64,000 nt of DNA from Diphasiastrum complanatum (lineage: Eukaryota; Streptophyta; Lycopodiopsida; Lycopodiales; Lycopodiaceae), in NCBI GenBank assembly GCA_029204225.1, contig CM055105.1:9827744-9891743 (forward strand). The letters are read 5' to 3'. Below the pieces are notes generated by a model. That model saw only the letters and a list, made by a program, of their open reading frames with translations. It had not been told where the DNA came from and did no database searches. Each line of letters opens with the position of its first letter. Within the stretch, counting starts at the first letter, position 1. Position numbers and translations under genes: made by a program. Below are positions 10,391-21,800 of this stretch, piece after piece.

Positions 10391-13372
10391 TTCTAGGTGA
10401 TGGGAGCAAACACCATGTCAAAGGCATCGGCACTCTACAGCTACGAACACTGTCAGACCAAGCAGAGCTGGCAGGAGCACTCTATGTGCCCTCACTCAGA
10501 AAAGATCTGCTATTTGTCTCCAAGATGGTAGATCTTGGCATTCAAGTTTTGTTCAATGGCAACACATGTCGCATGATCGAGAAGACGACAAACAAGTTGC
10601 TGACGGTCGGATGCAGAGAAGAAAATCTCTACCAAGCCAAGATAATCATCAACTTTGATAGCATATTAAATGCATCAGAAAATGAAGATTAGCTCTGGCA
10701 TAGGAGAATGTATCATCTGAACAGGCGGAGCCTGTATGACATGAGCAGAAAGGACATTGTCATAGGTCTGAAGATTTCAAGACCCGAAGCTAAGTTCCGC
10801 GAAGCTTGTCAGAAAGGCAAGCAACATCAAAACACGAGGGAAGAAGAGCCAAGGAGATTCTTGAGCTCATCCACTCTGATGTTTGTGGACCGATGAAGAA
10901 GGATTCGCTCTCAAGATTAAGATACTTTTTGACATTCATAGATGATTATAAATGATCACAATCTACTACTTGAAGAAGTAATCTGAAGTGTTTGATTCCT
11001 TCAAGAAGTTCGTGGCATTCACAGAGCGACACACCTCAAAAAAGATACAGATCCTTAGATCTGACAAGAGAGGTGAATACAATGCAAAGAATTCTCAAAA
11101 TTCCGCGAAGAACAAGGGATCAACCACTAGTTCACTCTTGCATACACACCAGCATACAATGGTGTTGCAGAAAGAAGAAACAGAACGCTAGTCGAAGGAG
11201 CCAGATACATGATGGCACAGGCTCAATTGCCAAGTCAATTCTGGGCTGAGGCAATAGCTGCAGTTGTACACCTGCAGAACAAATCTACAATGAGAGCGCT
11301 GAAAAATAAAACACCATACGAAATGTGGATAGGCAGAAAGCCTGATCTGTCATACGTATGAGTGTTTGAATATGTAGCATACAAGCACATTCCAAAAGAA
11401 AAAAGAAACAAGCTCGATGACAAATCTGAACAAACAATCATGGTCGACTACTTGAATGGAACACATGTGTACAGGCTCTACAACCCAACCACGAAGAAGT
11501 CTATTTCGAACATAGATGTGAAGTTCGATGAGTCCACATTCCCAAGACTGAAAGACGAAAGAGACCATGAGATCTTCACATTGTTGCCCATTCAAGAGGG
11601 AGATCAAGGACATACATCAAATCAGAATGCAAAGTCGTAGACTCCAGAGCAGCAGGAAGCAAAGGATCAACCCCACGAACAAGAAACATTCGAGCAGTGA
11701 CAAAACGAACCTAGAAGGTCAACAAGACAAAGAAGACCTCCAAACTGCTACTCTGACAATCTTCAATGGAGCGAAGGCACATAGTGCGAGTACTGCAGCT
11801 TCACTGAAGAGCCAACAACGTATCAAGAAGCTATCCAGAGTCCAGAGAGAGAATTCTAGAAGCAGGCAATGTCAGAGGAGATTGAGTCGATGAGGCAAAA
11901 CGAGGCATGGACATTAGAGACAGTGCTAGAAAACAAAAAAATAGTCGACTGCAAGTGAGTGTATAAGAAAAAGATGAAATCAGATGGCACCATTGGCCAC
12001 TACAAAGCAAGGCTTATCGCGAAGGGCTACACACAGAGATATGGTGTTGACTATTTCGACACATATTCGCCCATGATCAAGATGACAAGCATAAGGCTAC
12101 TCCTTGCATACACCACACAGCACAATCTGGAGATTCACCAGATTGACATGAAAACAGCCTTTCTCCACGGAGATCTAGAGGAGAAAATCTTCATGAAGCA
12201 ACCTGAAGGCTATGAAGAACCAGACAATTGACAACATGTCTGTCGATTGCAGAGATGCATCTATAGTCTAAAACAGGCATCACGATCCTAATATAAAAAG
12301 CTTGATGGTCTTCTGAAGTCTCTAGACTTCAATCCTACTCAACCAGACTGCAATGTCTACATTAAAAGAGTAGAAAATGATTTTGTGATACTAACCATTT
12401 TTGTGGATGATTCGCTGATGATATGAAATTCCTTGATGTTGATCAAAAACACGAAGAGTCAGATTTCTGAAATCTACGAAATCACAGATCTTGGAGAAGC
12501 AACGAAATGCCTAGGGCTGGAGATCAGAATGGATCGAACAAAAGACAAAATGCACCTGAGTTAGTCAGAATATGCTAGAAAAGTGCTAGAGCAGTACCAC
12601 ATAATGGATTGGAAAGAAAAGAACACACCAATGATAGTTGGAGCCAAGCTCACAAGGCAGGATTGTCCAAAAAACGAAAGAGAAAGAACAGAAGATGGCA
12701 GGTATACCCTACCAGAACTTAATTAGTAGTCTAATTTACCTCACAATTTGTACCAGACCGGATCTGAATTTCTCTGTTTACGTCTTAAGCCAATTCTCTT
12801 TCGATCCTAGCCTAGCACATTGGCAAATGTCAAAACGAATCCTACAGTATCTGAAGGGTACCCAGAATATGAGATTAACCTCTAGAGTTGAAAACAAAAA
12901 AAAAAAGAATTCGAGCTATACCACTACCATGATGCGAGCTGGACAAGCTGCAAAGATGACAACAAGTTTACTACTGGAGGATGTACAGTAGCGTGCGGAG
13001 CTACAATCAGCTGGATATGCAAAAATCAAAACTTGGTGGCTCAATCCTCTTGCGAAGCTGAATATGTCGTAGCTTCAAAGGTGGCAAATGAGGTAGTGTG
13101 GCTGCAGATGATGCTAAAGGCAATCGAGATACCACAAAAAGGGCCAAGCGTGATGAAGATGGACTCTCAGAGTGCCATCTATCTTTCCCAGGATCCTATC
13201 TTCCATTCAAAGACAAAGCACATACCTCTGAAGTACCATCACATTCGAGATTTGATCTCATAAGGAGAGCTCCAAGTTCAGTACATAAAATCAAAAAATA
13301 TGATTGCAGACCTGCTCACGAAACCGCTCGACAAGCCACTCTTTGCCAAGCAAAAAAAGACAATTGGATTAA
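10387..13372 (+). pseudogene. pol: Element A pol: protease end, integrase, RT, RNase H
   Basis: The end of protease (ILGDGSKHHVKGIGTL) is followed by the pre-integrase HRRMYHLN. The integrase core retains the second Asp (LRSDKRGEY, near 11060) and the Glu in NGVAERRNRTL (near 11160-11190). RT from about 11950 shows KARLIAKGYTQRYGVDYFDTYSPM and DMKTAFLHGDLEEKIF. The catalytic box is FVDD instead of YVDD (near 12400), followed by a TGA. RNase H from about 12960 includes SSCEAEYVVASK and HSKTKHIPLKYHHIRD, ending ADLLTKPLDKPLF. At least ten stops or frame changes break it, so no polyprotein can be made. Confidence 0.85.
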
Positions 13373-13402
13373 ACGTACAAAGCTGCAAGGTTCAAAAGGG
13401 AG

Positions 13403-14251
13403 TATAAAAAATGGTGAACTCCTGCAACTTTGTCGCAACACGAACAAGAAACATAGTTGAACGAGAACAATTTGCGACATTCAACGTCCCTTGACTTGAA
13501 TCACGAACGATTTGTGAATCATTCGTGAATCGTAAACACACCTTCAGGACCACAAACCGCAAAGGGACGCAAAACAAAAAACTACGAAAGAAACAAAGAG
13601 AACAAAAGCAAACGAGAGATTACGAAACAAACGAAGAGAAATCTTTCGTGCTGTCAGCTGGCAGCTCAACGGGCTTGGAGTCGTAGACTTCACGCCCAGG
13701 TGAAACGAGAGGCAATGATGGAGACTAACTGATTAGTTGATTAGCGTAAACTAGTCTTGTGATTTCTGAGTTAAGCCATCTTGTAAACTCCACACAGTGG
13801 AGGTATAAACTGTCCTCTCTGGATCATAAGCATGTGTGAAGAGAAGAGAATAGACAGAAGATTTGTAAGAGGCAGAGAGATAAACGTAGCGAGTAGAGTA
13901 GGAAGAAAAATACTAGAAACAATAGAGTTGTGCATGAAAGTCTGCCAACGAGCAGAACATAGCGAAAGAGCAGAGTGTCATCTCATTAATGAGCAAGACA
14001 CTGACAATCTTGCTCTAAAAATTAAACTGATAATATAGTCGCTCTATTTTTGTGCATTTCCTTGTCTTGTGTCGTCTGTCTTGATTTCTAGAAACAAATG
14101 TGTTCTGTGATGTGCAGTCGAGTGTCTTGGTTCTTGTAAAGGCTTCCACGCAAAAGAAAATTCAAAGTCATGAAATCATTCATGAATACGAAAATGAAAA
14201 TAAAATCGAAAAGAAACTGTTTCACGTTCACGATTCCGAACAGCGTTGTCA
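13403..14251 (+). repeat. 3' LTR of element A
   Basis: About 849 bp, preceded by a purine run (AAAAGGGAG) that serves as polypurine tract. The first bases have changed from TGTCAGAA to TATAAAAA. It ends TTGTCA. It is aligned with the 5' LTR throughout but has many substitutions, so the insertion is not recent. Confidence 0.85.
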
Positions 14252-14255
14252 TGGA

Positions 14256-14439
14256 ACTGCTCACTGAAAAATGTTCGCCAAAAATCATTCCCCCTGATGG
14301 AAAAAACATCAGATACAAAGAGAGACTGGTGAAGGTTTTTCACAGAAATATGAGATTGACTACACTGATACATTCTCACCAATAGTCAAACACACATCAA
14401 TTCGCTTGTTATTCTCTTATGTAGTGGCTCATGATCGCA
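14256..14439 (+). pseudogene. pol: Element C, left part of RT
   Basis: The short RT piece reads ELLTEKCSPKIIPPDGK, then (after a frame change) EIDYTDTFSPI and KHTSIRLLFSYVVAHDRKI. It stops exactly at the 5' end of element B. The following residues of the same domain (HIVDEKTTFLHAKLEEDLFM) resume at 20575 on the other side of B, so one RT gene was split by insertion. Confidence 0.85.
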
Positions 14440-14444
14440 AAATC
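14440..14444. repeat. Target-site duplication of element B, left copy
   Basis: AAATC precedes the TGTGAAG start of the 5' LTR. The same five bases follow the 3' LTR at 20570-20574. Confidence 0.85.
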
Positions 14445-15180
14445 TGTGAAGAATTGAAAAAGATTATCTATGTTAGATATAGGGGTCTTATGTTTTTTAT
14501 ATCAAGCATCTAGGTGTAGGATGTTGATAGGAACAAATTTGGCATAGATGGCAAATTATGCATTTCCACTTGTCATGCCACTATTGAGCCAAAATAGAGT
14601 AAGAGTCTAAACTCGTGCCAATTAGAGTGTAGACAAGTGTAATGCTTTTGTTTGATGAATTCTAAGAGGTCCAATAGGATTTAGAGGTGGAACCATGTGA
14701 GTTCCAATAGGAATTTGAGGTGTGCTTGAATATAGTCCAATAGAATTTAGAGGTGCATGGATCAATGGTCCAATAGGATTAAGAGGTGACAAAGTGTGGT
14801 CCAATCATAGTTAATCATAGTGGCAGCTCATGGATCTACTAGTATCATTGTACTCCTCATTTTGGATCTAATTGATTTGGTGATTGTGTGGATTTTGAGT
14901 GTCATTGAATTTCTAGCTTTCTCTCTCTACTTGAGAGCTCATGATGGTTTTTCTCTCTCTAACTGAGGAGAGCAGCTTGTTTTTACTTAGAATAATTTCT
15001 GAATACTTTCCACACATGTGAGTGAGAGTTGGAAGTGATTGAATGCATGTAGTAGTGTGTTTTTGCCATAGATTCAAAGATAGATCTTGAATCTCAATCT
15101 AGTCCTGATCTTGGTGCATCTACACACCTTAGGAGATCACAAGTACATGTTGTGGACAATCCACACGTGTAAAATCAGCA
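14445..15180 (+). repeat. 5' LTR of element B
   Basis: TGTGAAGAATTG to AAAATCAGCA. It contains a run of five GTCCAATAG-type motifs (14660-14780) and, near its end, the G-box-like CCACACGTGT palindrome. The small minus-strand frame at 14622-14804 is an artefact of the GTCCAATAG repeats. Confidence 0.95.
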
Positions 15181-15914
15181 TGGTGTCAGAGCCTACCTAA
15201 GTTTACCATGCATTTTGATCCATTTAAGTGAAAACTATTCATCAATCTTGAGCTAGAAATTGTAAAGGTCCATTTCCTAGCTATCTTGTTCAATTTTGGA
15301 TCAAAAGAGATCAAAAGGACATTGATTGGGTCTGACCTGGTACTGTATGAAATCAGGTGCTCAGACATGTGTGAGGAACATCCAATTTCAATTTGGAAGT
15401 TCTCTCTCATGCTTGATCCATTTATCTTTCTTGATAGCTTGTTTTAAAGCTATTTTTGTGTAGTTTCTGATGCAATCAGTTTCATTCCATCAAAAGTTAT
15501 AAGCTTTTGAAGAGGGTTAGGTAGGGCACCTAGACCTGTGTGGACACATTTGGTTTGGTCAAGAGATTGCTTGGTTGATCCAAAATCACAGTTGTATGCT
15601 TACCAATCTCATTTATATGTGATCTAGGCACTGTTTTGAGATCTTAGCCATTTTGTTTCATGCAATGTCATTGTATTTGAGTCAAATTTGGTTTCTTAGC
15701 ACGCGTGCTAAGAGTGTTTAATCCTAACTTTTCCCATACTCCATCATTTGATGTGAAATGGATCTTGTTTTAGAGAGATTTGTGTAGCTAGTGAGAATCA
15801 ATTCACAAATAGTTGCAAGATCTTTCATAGGAGGAGATAGTACTCTATTATTGGATCCTATTGAGAGTGTGTAGCAACATTTATTGTTCATCATTTGAGT
15901 TTTCTTTACTTTAA
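15181..15914 (+). promoter_or_regulatory. Primer-binding site and untranslated leader of element B
   Basis: TGGTGTCAGAGCC begins directly after the LTR; it has G where most copies have A at position 5. The leader of about 730 bp has no long ORF and is shared with elements D (23330-24085) and I (38315-39069), with a phrase GGTTAGGTAGGGCACCTAGAC in all three. Such a leader would carry packaging and dimerisation signals, but no specific structure was worked out. Confidence 0.8.
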
Positions 15915-17006
15915 ATGTCTTCAATGGGTTCATCTTTGTTGGAACCAGGTGAAAGATTGTCTACTTCAAACTATTCAATTTGGAAAATGAGGATGGAGTC
16001 CATCTTGATCCTTCAAGACGTGATGGACATAGTTCTTGGCCTTGAAGAAGAACCACAAGTTCTTAAAGAGGTTCAAAAATACAAAAAGAGAGCTAGGATG
16101 GCTCTCCACTACATTAAGATGAATGTCTCTAATGAGATATTGAGGGAGATAGGTACTTGTACAACAGCCAAAGAAGCTTGGGATTGTCTCAAGACTATCT
16201 ATGAGGCTAAGAATACCTCTAGGCTTCTCACTCTTAGGAATCAAATCTTTCAAAGTAGCCAACAGAGTGATGAGAGTGCATCTAGTTATGTTTTGAGAGT
16301 AAAAGATACTCATAGAGAACTTGCTTGTATTGGTGATTCCATCAATCAAAATGAGCTACTTCAAGTCATTCTCAATGGCTTGAGAAGTGAATTTGATAAC
16401 CTTGTCCAATCCTATGCCATTAAGGAGGAGCTACCAAGTTTGGAGGCTCTCCAAAGTGTGCTAATTTCAGAAGAATCAAGACAAGAGTACAAGCTCTCTC
16501 TCACTCATAATGATGACAAAGCTCTCTTTGCCAAGGATAAGCACAAAGGGAGGAGCAAGAACCAACATCAACAATCCTCAAGGAAGGAAAAAGTCAAATC
16601 CAAATACAAAGATGAGGAGGAAGATGATTCCTCTAATGCTTCATCATCCAAGCTCAAGAAGAAGAAGATCAAGTGCTTTTATTGTGGCAAGAAAGGCCAT
16701 TATGCCACCAATTGCTTCAAGAAGAAGAATCAACTCAAGCAAGCCAACATTACCAATGAGAAGGAAGACACTATTTCAAATGATGGAGAGGGATCTCTTA
16801 TGGTCTCTAGTTTCTCATCTACTCCTTTCAAGAAGGACAGCCTATGGTACATTGATAGTGGAGCCTCTTCACATATGTGTAGCTCCAAGGACTCTTTCTC
16901 TTCTATTGCACCTTATGATGGAGTCAAGAAATCAATATACACTGTAAATGATTTTGAATGTCCTATTGAAGGCATAGGGAACATCCTTGAAGCTTGCATC
17001 CTCTAA
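15915..17006 (+). CDS. gag: Element B Gag with protease active site
   Basis: A 363-residue open frame, the best-preserved gene in the window. Gag forms the virus-like particle and binds element RNA. Residues 1-200 are the copia capsid region (LSTSNYSIWKMRMESIL; MNVSNEILREI; TLRNQIFQSSQQSDESASSYV; VILNGLRSEFDNLVQSYAIKEELPSLEALQ). A Lys-rich segment leads to a canonical zinc knuckle at residues 254-267 (CFYCGKKGHYATNC, CX2CX4HX4C). The protease motif WYIDSGASSHMC has its Asp at residue 314. The frame leaves the protease after GIGNI, where a frameshift near 16985 moves the rest (PLKLASS) to another frame. The start MSSMGSS is supported by the same start in element D and a closely related one (MASMGS) in element I. 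Confidence 0.9.
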   Translation: MSSMGSSLLEPGERLSTSNYSIWKMRMESILILQDVMDIVLGLEEEPQVLKEVQKYKKRARMALHYIKMNVSNEILREIGTCTTAKEAWDCLKTIYEAKNTSRLLTLRNQIFQSSQQSDESASSYVLRVKDTHRELACIGDSINQNELLQVILNGLRSEFDNLVQSYAIKEELPSLEALQSVLISEESRQEYKLSLTHNDDKALFAKDKHKGRSKNQHQQSSRKEKVKSKYKDEEEDDSSNASSSKLKKKKIKCFYCGKKGHYATNCFKKKNQLKQANITNEKEDTISNDGEGSLMVSSFSSTPFKKDSLWYIDSGASSHMCSSKDSFSSIAPYDGVKKSIYTVNDFECPIEGIGNILEACIL

Positions 17007-19810
17007 AGTTCTTTCTCTCTCTAAAGTTCTTTATGTACCTAAGCTTACTAAGAATCTTATTAGTGTTGGCTAATTACTTGATAATGGCCTTGGTGTAAAA
17101 TTCAATGCTGATACTTGCACTATCAAGAAGAATGATGAGATACTTGCATTAGGATCTAGATTTGGAGGCATTGATAAACTAGATCCAAATGAGTATGTGA
17201 GTGCTTGTAATGTTGCTCTTGTGAACAAGCTCTCTATGGAGGAATTATGGCATAGGGGGTTGGGACATCCCAACTACAAATCCATGCTCTCTATGATCAA
17301 AGAAGCCAAAGCTATTGGCTTGCCAAAGTCATTCTCCAAGAAGATCAAGCCTTGTGAGGCTTGTGCTATTGCTAAATCTCACAAAAAGTCATTTACAAGA
17401 TCTTCTATCAAAAGCAAGCATCTTTTGGATTTAATCCACTCGGATGTGCATTTCTCATCAACTATAAGAAAGGGAGGAGCCACTTGTTTTGTTACTTTCA
17501 TTGATGATTTCACAAGATTCACTTGGATATATCTTCTTGCTTCTAAATCTATGGTGTTTGATCATTTCCTTATTTTCAAAGGTTATGTAGAGAAGCAATT
17601 CTCATTCAAGATTAAAGCTCTTATAAGTGATGGAGGTGGTGAATATATCTCCAATAAATTTCATGATTTTTGTGAGCTTGAAGGCATCAAAAGAGTGTTC
17701 TCTTGTGCCTACTCTCCATCTCAAAATGGAGTGGCCCAGACAAAGAATAGATTTGTATGTGAATGTGCAAAATCTATGAGAATTGAGGCATCTTTGCCCA
17801 AAGATTTTTGGGGAGAAGCCATTAATTGTGCAAATTATCTTTGCAATAGGCTCCCACATATAGCTCTTGAAGGAAAGTCACCATATGAAATCTTATATTT
17901 GAAGAAGCCTAAGGTTGATCACCTTAAAGTTTTTGGATGCATATGCTTTGCTCATATTCCCTTGGAAACAAGGAAGAAGGAAGATCCTAGTGCATGCAAA
18001 GGGATTATGGTTGGATACTCATCCACCAAGAAGGCCTATAGAGTCTTTATACTCTCTACTTCTCAAGTTATTGAAAGTAGAGATGTTGTCTTTCATGAAG
18101 ATCAACACTCATCTTTTGAAGAGGCCGAGATCAAGAAGTCTATGGATGCATCACCAATTATTGATTTTGAAGACAATCATGATGTGATGGGGTCAAGATT
18201 TGAAGAAGACTCTCCTCGGATTTTCTCACCAAGAAGATCCATGAGAGATAGATCCGAGCCTAAGAGGCTCTCATATGACAAAGGCAAACAAGTGGATCTT
18301 GATTCCACTAATTATGTTTTTTATGTCTCTCATGAAGAGCCAAAGAATGTACAAGAGGCACTCAATACCAAGGAGTGGTATGATGCCATGAAGCAAGAGT
18401 ATGATGCATTGATCACCAACAATACTTGGGAGCTTGTGGATCCTCCATCCAACAAGCATGTGATTGGTTGCAAGTGGGTATTTCAGATCAAGTTCAATCA
18501 TGATGGCACCATCAACAAGTATAAAGCAAGATTATGTGCCAAAGGATTTGCTCAAATCCATGGCCTTGATTATGAGGAGACCTTTGCACCCGTTGCAAAG
18601 ATGGTGACAATAAAAATTTTTATTTCTCTTGCTTGTTTCTTTATGTGGAAGGTGTTCCAATTAGATGTATCCAATGCTTTTCTAAATGGTTATCTTGAGG
18701 AGGAGATCTATATGGAACAACCTCAAGGCACCAAGATCATGGTATTCAAGACTTAATTCTTTTCTTATCTCGCTAGTATTTACTCTTAGTGACTATGATC
18801 CTTACATGTATCTAAAGTTTGTTGATAGCAATATTGTCATTCTTCTAATTTATGTTGATGACATTATTCCTTGTGGAAGTTGTATCAACATAGTTGATGA
18901 AACTAAGCTAGCACTTGGATGTGAGTTTAAAATACAAGATCTAGGATACATACATTACATCCTAGGCCTAGAAATTGATTTTTATGAAAATCATGTCTTT
19001 ATATGCCAATCTAGATATGCTCACTCTATGTTGGAAAAATTCGATATGGAAAATTCTAAGAGCATAGATACTCTAATGGAGCAAATTGTAAAGATCCTAA
19101 TAAAGGTGATGAAAGATCCTTTGAGGACATCACACTTTTTAGGAGTCTTGTAGGCTCCTTGATTTGGCTTACCATTACTAGGCCTGATCTAAGTTTTTGT
19201 GTGCACAAATTGAGTCAATTTATGCAAGATCCTAAGATCCATCATTGGAAGATGGCCAAGAGGATTCTAAGATATGTATCTTCATCTTGTGATTATGGTC
19301 TACTTTATAAAAGTGAAGATCTATCCATTGTTGGCTACTCGGATTCGGACTTTGCAAGTGACAAGATGGATTGAAAGTCTAATAGTGCATACACTATCTT
19401 TCTTGGAGGCAATCTAATATCTTGGCTTTCCAAAAAGAAAGATACTATATCTCTCTCTTCATGTGAGGCTGAGTACAAAGCACTCACTACAACTACCAAA
19501 GAGGTGCTTTGGATCAAGAGGTTATTAATGGAGCTAAAGTGCATCAAGGAAGATGATCTATCAATGATCAAGTGTGATAACATCTCAGCCCAAGCTCTTG
19601 CCAATAATCCCATATTTCATGCAAGAAGCAAGCACATAGAAGTGGCACACCATTTTGTGAGAGAAAAGCTTATTGGAGGAGAAATCTATTTGGAGCATGT
19701 CAACTCATCCTCTTGTATTGCCGATCTACTCACCTAGCCTTTCAGCAAAAGTACTTTCATCAAACATAGATCTAATCTTGGAGTTATATCAAGATCAATG
19801 CTTAAATCTT
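16987..19810 (+). pseudogene. pol: Element B pol: protease end, integrase, RT, RNase H
   Basis: A 519-codon frame (17197-18756) covers integrase and the first half of RT. Integrase has HRGLGH and CEAC zinc ligands, then Asp (LIHSDVHF, residue 83), Asp (LISDGGGEY, residue 145) and, 35 residues later, Gln in GVAQTKNR where the catalytic Glu belongs. RT has YKARLCAKGFAQ and LDVSNAFLNG. A small deletion near 18728 removes the segment that normally ends in a YGLKQ-like motif and shifts the frame to APRSWY. YVDD follows at 18851-18862. Stops fall at 17071 (CAA to TAA), 19151, 19372 and 19735. RNase H shows SSCEAEYKAL and HARSKHIEVAHHFVRE. The element could not replicate by itself. Confidence 0.9.
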
Positions 19811-19819
19811 CATAGATAA

Positions 19820-19833
19820 TTTTTTAGCAGGAG
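19820..19833 (+). promoter_or_regulatory. Polypurine tract of element B
   Basis: TTTTTTAGCAGGAG sits directly before the 3' LTR. The T-run followed by GAGGAG-like purines is repeated at the same place in elements D and F. Confidence 0.7.
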
Positions 19834-20569
19834 TGTGAAAAATTGAAAAAGGTTATCTATGTTAGATATAGGTGTCTTATGTTTTTTATATCAAGCATCT
19901 AGGTGTAGGATATTGATAGGAACAAATTTGGCATAGATGGCAAATTATGCATTTCCACTTGTAATGCCACTATTGAGCCAAAATAGAGTAAGAGGCTAAA
20001 CTCGTGCCAATTAGAGTGTAGACATGTGTAATGCTTTTTTTTGATGAATTCTAAGAGGTCCAATACGATTTAGAGGTGGAACCATGTGAGGTCCAATAGG
20101 AATTTGAGGTGTGCTTGAATATAGTCCAATAGAATCTAGAGATGCATGGATCAATGGTCCAATAGGATTCAGAGGTGACAAAATGTGGTCCAATCATAGT
20201 TAAGCATAGTGGTAGCTTGTGGATCTACTAGTATCATTGTACTCCTCATTTTGGATCTAATTGATTTGGTGATTGTGTGGATTTTGAGTGTCATTGAATT
20301 TCTAGTTTTCTCTCTCTACCCGAGAGCTCATGATGGTTTTTCTCTCTCTACTTGAGGAGAGCAACTTGTTTTTACTTAGAATAATTTTTGAATACTTCCC
20401 ACACGTGTGAGTGAGAGTTGGAAGTGATTGAATGCATGTAGTAGTGTGTTTTTGCCATAGGATCAAAGATAGATCTTGAATCTCAATCTAGTCTTGATCT
20501 TGGTGCATCTACACACCTTAGGAGATCACAAGTACATGTTGTGGCCAATCCACACATGTGAAATCAGCA
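19834..20569 (+). repeat. 3' LTR of element B
   Basis: 736 bp, the same length as the 5' LTR, TGTGAAAAATTG to AAATCAGCA. Minus-strand and plus-strand frames inside it (for example 20011-20193) are not genes. Confidence 0.95.
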
Positions 20570-20574
20570 AAATC
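20570..20574. repeat. Target-site duplication of element B, right copy
   Basis: AAATC, identical to 14440-14444. RT of element C resumes within it. Confidence 0.85.
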
Positions 20575-21800
20575 CATATAGTGGATGAGAAAACTACCTT
20601 CTTGCATGCAAAATTAGAGGAGGACTTATTCATGGATCAACCACTTGGCTTTGTAAGCCAGGAATATCCAGAATATGGATGTCACATGAATAAAAGTATC
20701 TATGGTCTAAAACAGACAGCAAGACAATGGTATAGAAAGAAGGATGAAGCACTACGTTATTTAGGCTTCAAACCTTTATTCGCTGAATCAAATGTCTATA
20801 TCAAACATGTCAACGATGAAATTATTATTCTAGCTATTTATGTTGATGATACTCTAATTTTCTCAAGAAAAGATGAGTTAATTTCAGATGTCAAAAGAAA
20901 TATTTCTGAAATATTCAAGATCATTGATCTAGGAGAAGCAAGAATCTATCTAGGTTTGCAGATCGAAAGAGACTTTGAAGGTGGTAAGTTATATCTTTCA
21001 GCAACAAAAGTATACTCAACATGCTCGAATGCAAAGGCGTGCATACTCCCATGATATCTGGAACAATACTGAGCAAGGCAGATTGTCCGTAAACTCTCGA
21101 AAAAGAGAAGCGAATGGCCAAGACACCCTATCGTAGGCTGATTGGATCATTATTATATCTTGCAGACAACACCAGACCTAATATAGCATTCGCAGTATAT
21201 AGGCTGAGCCAATTTAATCAAAACCCATGATCATTACATTGGAAGTTAGCAAAAAGAGTAGTGTAATATCTCCAGGAAACGAAAAACTATGGACTGTGTT
21301 ATTCGAGGGAAGCTGGATTTCACATCGAATCTTACAGTGACGCAAGTTGGGGTCCATTAAGGATGATAGCAAAAGCATTTCATGACGTTGTACACTAGTA
21401 TCTGGCGCAACCATACTCTGGATAAGCAAGAAGCAAACAGCAGTAGCTCAATCTTCCTGTGAGGCCAAATATGTAGCAGCAACTAAGATGGTAAATGAGC
21501 TGATTTGGATCAAATAGATGCTAGAAGGATTTGATAAATCTATTTTTGAATCTTATGTCTTGTTAATGGATAACACTTCAGCAATCTATCTTACGAAAGA
21601 TCCTGTATTTCACTCGAAAACGAAGCACATAGCTATCAAGTATCATGTTATTCGGGACTTAGTCGAGAAGAAGATACTGAAGACAGTCTTCATAACTACA
21701 GAGGAAATGACAGCTGATATCTTTACAAAGCCACTAAGTAAAGCCTTGTTCGAGAAGCAGCGAAGAAGATTGGGGTTAATCCAACTGCCACTTATAGAAG
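20575..21800 (+). pseudogene. pol: Element C, right part of RT and RNase H
   Basis: The RT continuation reads KTTFLHAKLEEDLFMDQPLGF, SIYGLKQTARQWY, then the catalytic YVDDTLIFS (near 20839) and GEARIYLGLQIERD, in one frame to 21054. After frame changes come TPYRRLIGSLLYLADN and the RNase H parts SSCEAKYVAATKMVNELIW and SKTKHIAIKYHVIRDLVEKK, ending ADIFTKPLSKALFEKQR. Fewer stops than in element A, but at least three frame breaks. Confidence 0.85.

Larger units (their letters stand above)
8459..14251 (+). mobile_element. Element A: copia LTR retrotransposon, inactive
   Basis: The element is about 5.8 kb with two LTRs, a primer-binding site directly after the 5' LTR, and gag, protease, integrase, RT and RNase H in the copia order (integrase before RT). 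Stops and frameshifts occur in every domain. I see no matching 5-bp target duplication: AGGGC lies before it and TGGAA after it. The flanks may therefore have been rearranged. Two more copies of this family lie on the minus strand at 34296-35604 and 62442-64000. Confidence 0.9.
14445..20569 (+). mobile_element. Element B: full-length copia retrotransposon
   Basis: The element is 6,125 bp with 736-bp LTRs that start TGTGA and end AGCA, and a 5-bp AAATC duplication on both sides. It holds a primer-binding site, a leader of about 730 bp, an open gag and a damaged pol. It is inserted in the RT of element C. A hand comparison of the two LTRs gives about 33 mismatches in 736 bp (near 4.5%), mostly transitions, so it is old but still readable. 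Related leaders and gags recur at 22.3, 23.3, 38.3, 49.1, 58.4 and 60.7 kb. Confidence 0.95.

Noticed and set aside
8454-14256. Target-site duplication for element A
   Set aside because: AGGGC and TGGAA do not match; shifting the LTR limits by a few bases did not help.
14622-14804. 60-codon frame rich in Pro/Ile
   Set aside because: Artefact of repeated GTCCAATAG motifs in the B LTR; the same frame appears in the 3' LTR.
15915-17006. Gag of element B as a domesticated host gene
   Set aside because: It sits in a complete LTR element with target duplication and ends in a frameshifted protease. Its open state fits the modest age of the insertion.
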